From contig NC_133932.1 in assembly GCF_031877795.1 (NCBI RefSeq), positions 20,524,180 to 20,588,179 on the forward strand: DNA of 64,000 nucleotides, written 5' to 3'. Below are positions 60,701 through 64,000 of this stretch, piece by piece. The notes under the pieces are model-generated. The model saw nothing but the letters and a program-made list of their open reading frames with translations. It ran no database searches and was not told where the DNA came from. The stretch is from Strix aluco (Eukaryota > Chordata > Aves > Strigiformes > Strigidae). The translations under genes and the position numbers were made by a program. Every line of letters begins with the position of its first letter. Within the stretch, counting starts at the first letter, position 1.

Positions 60701-63700
60701 GAGGAGGTGTTGGGTGGATTAGAGAGGTAGCTCTGAGTGTTTAATCCCAGTGAAGGACTGGGGCATAGGATAGGGTGGGCTGCAACGCCAGGACTAGGCT
60801 GGTGGGGTTGGGAGTGTGGGCTGTGCTAGGAGAAAGAAGCTGGTACGTGTGGGGTGAGAGCTGGGTGCGTGGACTCTGCGGTGGAGCTGAAGTGAGGGGC
60901 TGTGGCACAGAGGTCTACGGTATGGATGTAGGTAGTGGGGTGCGAGGTGAAGCATGCAGTGAGGGGATGAGAGGTGGTACGGGGGTCATTAGATCACCTG
61001 GGATGTGCCGTGAGGAAGGGATGGGAGGCTTTGTTGCAGGAAGAACTGAAATATGTGTGTCTGCAGGAAGGGATGCGGAGAGGTGGATGAAGAAATGTGG
61101 AGTATGAGGTATGCTGGGGAGAAATAAGTTGATACACAAGAGGATGGAGGTGGTGATGGGAGGATGTGATTGGGACTTGAGTGATTGGGAGAAAGAGATA
61201 TGGGAGTGGGGCTGTGGTGTAGGGAAGCACTGGGAGCCAGAATATGGAGTAGGAAGTGCTTTCAGCACGAGGGAAGTGGTGCTTGTGGTTATAAAGGGAA
61301 TTGTAGGGGTCCAGAGCTGGGAAGCAGTGTAGGTAGTCCAGGGGAGCAGGAATCCAGGGAAGCTAAGCATGTAGTGTCGAACTGGTATGTGCGATAGTTG
61401 TGCAAGAGGAGTTTGTGGGATACTAAGAGTGTGGGAGAGGCTCTTGTATGTAGGGATCGTGGGGAAGAGCAGTGTCTGACAAGGCAGGAGAAATGTGTTT
61501 ATTCGGAAGTATTCCTACTAGGTAGAGAAGAGGCATTGTGCATGTGTGCATGAGAGGGAGTCTGTGCCCTGGCCTACTGCAAAGGGGTGTATGGGAGGCT
61601 GTCAGTGGGATGAGAGAGGCTAAATCTGTAGAGATACAGCAACTTCATGTGGTGAAGGGTTGGACGACGGCAAAAAAACAACACTGGAGACCCCAAATGT
61701 TTAGGGAATTGATGGGACAGGTGGATGCATGCAAGCATCAAGGCTCCACTTCTAGGATGAGAAGAGCACCCTATATTTCTGTGGTGTTCAGCTTTCTGTC
61801 CCTGAGGCCACTGTGTAGATGACAGGATGATGAGACTAAAAAGGCCTCCAGTGATGGAGTATTTGGGATGTGGAAGGTGGATGTTACTCTGGGAGGGTAG
61901 ACAAAGCATGAGGACGGAGATGGGAAGAATCTGATGTGACAGTCAATTGTGGGTTGTTATTTGGGTATAAAATATTAAGGTGGGATGATTACACAGTTAG
62001 TGGTTTAATAGTAAACAAAATGAGAAATCAGCAAATTGTCATGCAGCAAAGAAGGAAAGTATGAAATAATAAATGGCAGTAGGGAGCTGATTGTGGAACA
62101 GTTCAAAGCCCACCAATGTGAAAGGGAAGATGCTTTTATTCTCCAGATGCCAAACCTAACTTGGACTCTGAAACTGGTCTGGAACTAACCATGAACCTCA
62201 CTTTCTGGGAGAGGAGTGTCAGTTCTTGTAGCTCTTACCTTGTGAAGTAATATCTTCTCCTTAGTTTGGACATTAGCCTCACTGACTTTGGGGCAGAGAA
62301 GAAAAGGTTGTGCCAAGTCAGGTTTGTCTCATTAAGCCTCCCTGTTGCTCTACTGTCAAAATACGGTTGGAGGAAGTGGGGGAGACAGTTCTTCCAGTTT
62401 GAGGGGTTCCAGTAACATTTTTATTTTCCTTGAAGGTATTTTGTCCTCGATTTCTGTGTGAAAAGCCCACACAGACATCATAGGATGCTCTGAAGCATCC
62501 TTAAATGTATCAAGCTTTAAAAGCAGAAGGAAAAAAAAGTGATGTAGGTTTTTTTTTTTTTTCTTCTGCTTTGTTGGAAGATAATATTTGGTCAGTGATT
62601 GCTCAAAATATTACAAAAACAAGTGTTGTAAAGCTAGGCAAGGCATTACAAGAAATCAAAGTAAAAAAATAAAATCACAGTGTATGGAATGAAAGAATTA
62701 ACATACCTAAGCAGCTTTATTCCTGTCTTCTTTTTGTTTACCTCTCTCCTGCTTTATTTTAGGGCTGTAATGCCCGATTGCTGTCTACAGTGGGGTGTTT
62801 CAGATGTTGAACTGGTGAAATTAAATAGAGGCTAGCACACAGTTGTTTTGTGTTCATCCTGTGTTTGCAGCAGAGCTGGGTAGCAGAAGTGCACATGCCC
62901 ATATCCCATAGCAGACTGATCTGCTTTCTCCTGGCAATCACAGGAGTTGCTTTGGTGAGATATTATAGCCATTTTGGACAAGTCGGCATGGTGGCTCTGC
63001 TGTGTGCTGTTGTGGGTTTTTTGTGTGGTTTGTTTTTTTTTTAACAGTGATCTCTAAAGAGATTATTTTTAATGAATGTGTCCTTTTTTCTTACTCAGAG
63101 CATAAAAATGGCTCAAGGGCTCATATTCTTTCCCTGTCTCCCTTGCTGGCCCCTCCTCAAACAACAAAAGAAAGGCAGCTTTCTTTTTTTAAATTGGAGT
63201 TAGCAACGATGTCAGTTTTGGGATTTTGGAATTTTCCCAGTGGGGTGGGTGGGTTTTTTTGGTGATCTGTTTTTTGGGTTGGGTTTTTTTTGTGGAGAGG
63301 GGTCTGGGGATCTTGGGTCTCACAGCACTGTTGTGAACTCTTAACACCTTAATTGAAGGGGTGGAGATGCTGAATCACTAACAAAGACCTCCTTTATCCA
63401 AAATGTTAATCAATCATTGACGTTAAATAAGTGTGAACAAAACCAAACAAAAAAAACCCACCCTAAACAAGTTTTTGTCTAAGTCCCCCTCCCATTCAGC
63501 TGCTCATCTTTGGTCAGGTTAACATTAGATCTTCTTTTGGGGATGTATTTTGTGCGTGTGTATATGTGCTTGGTTTTGGCAATGTTTGGTAAAGGTTCTG
63601 TTGCTGACTTCCCAGTATAGTTTTCCCAATACAGGTTATTTAGCTCATGGATGCAATAAAGATGTTTTGGGAGAAACTGCGATCAGCTCTGGTGTGAGGG

Positions 63701-64000
63701 AAGTAGTTAGACTATGACAGTACTGTTTTAACCATCTCTTTGTGGGCTAGGGGTGTGCATCTTTTTAGGTTTTTGTGGTTTTGGGGAGATGTTTTGCTTT
63801 CCTCTCTTGTGATCAGTTAATTTGTTTATTGGTCAACACAGTCTTCTAAGCTAGGCAGGACCTGAATTTTAATGTGAAAGAAAAGAAATAGGTTTCTGTT
63901 CATACAACCAGAAACTTTGTAGATCTCTTCTATTATGAATACAAAGGGTGTGGACTCTTTCTTCCCTGTGCTTCTCCCCCTCCCTCCCCCCCCATCTTGC
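60701..64000. other. Probable intron after CpG island 3, nothing recognised
   Basis: G-rich at first, then AT-leaning with several T runs. A good acceptor-like CTGCTTTATTTTAG ends at 62761, but no paired donor is clear. No domain, RNA gene or repeat family recognised. Confidence 0.4.

Noticed and set aside
1-64000. tRNA genes and CRISPR arrays
   Set aside because: No tRNA B-box with matching A-box was seen, and the tandem arrays present have no spacer structure and belong to minisatellites in a vertebrate genome.

Overview
This is vertebrate nuclear DNA, almost certainly from a bird. The best evidence is a truncated CR1 LINE at about 7165-7992. It ends in the short TGATT(C/T)TGTGATTCT-type tail that CR1 uses in place of poly(A), and its 3' UTR is close to avian CR1. 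The window is otherwise repeat-poor and AT-leaning, with three sharp CpG islands. There is no bacterial or viral gene organisation. Most open frames lie in low-complexity or GC-rich sequence and lack coding character, so I do not call any intact protein-coding gene. The layout (CpG-island promoters separated by 14-28 kb of non-coding DNA) suits the 5' part of one or more genes with long first introns, but I cannot name a gene.

Region by region: 1-15 kb is mostly AT-leaning non-coding DNA. It holds a decayed Ty3/gypsy pol relic (2107-3010), an old CR1/L3-like fragment in reverse orientation (about 5990-6560), the CR1 copy, and a short splice-flanked exon candidate (8444-8496). 15-16.6 kb holds a CTG repeat, a 23-base C run and CpG island 1, which carries a 17-bp GC minisatellite. 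16.6-29 kb is non-coding. 29.7-31.3 kb is CpG island 2, with a strong splice donor after base 30724 and a GGCCC-type pentanucleotide repeat just inside the putative intron. 33.5-34.1 kb is a GC-rich patch with a TATA-like box, a strong acceptor, an open frame and a nested 78-nt inverted repeat. 34-57 kb is non-coding and carries several very old amniote repeats (MIR/CORE-SINE-like, L2-like, a small palindromic element). It also holds TAATTA-rich blocks that could be conserved enhancers, and two splice-flanked open exon candidates. 57.9-60.7 kb is CpG island 3, flanked by a 15-bp minisatellite upstream and a 47-bp minisatellite downstream, with a donor-like site after base 59527. 60.7-64 kb is probably the start of another intron.

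The islands would act as promoters or alternative promoters, and the AT-rich blocks as possible distal regulatory DNA. All assignments come from reading the sequence. Repeat families were recognised by memory of their consensus character, not by a database search.
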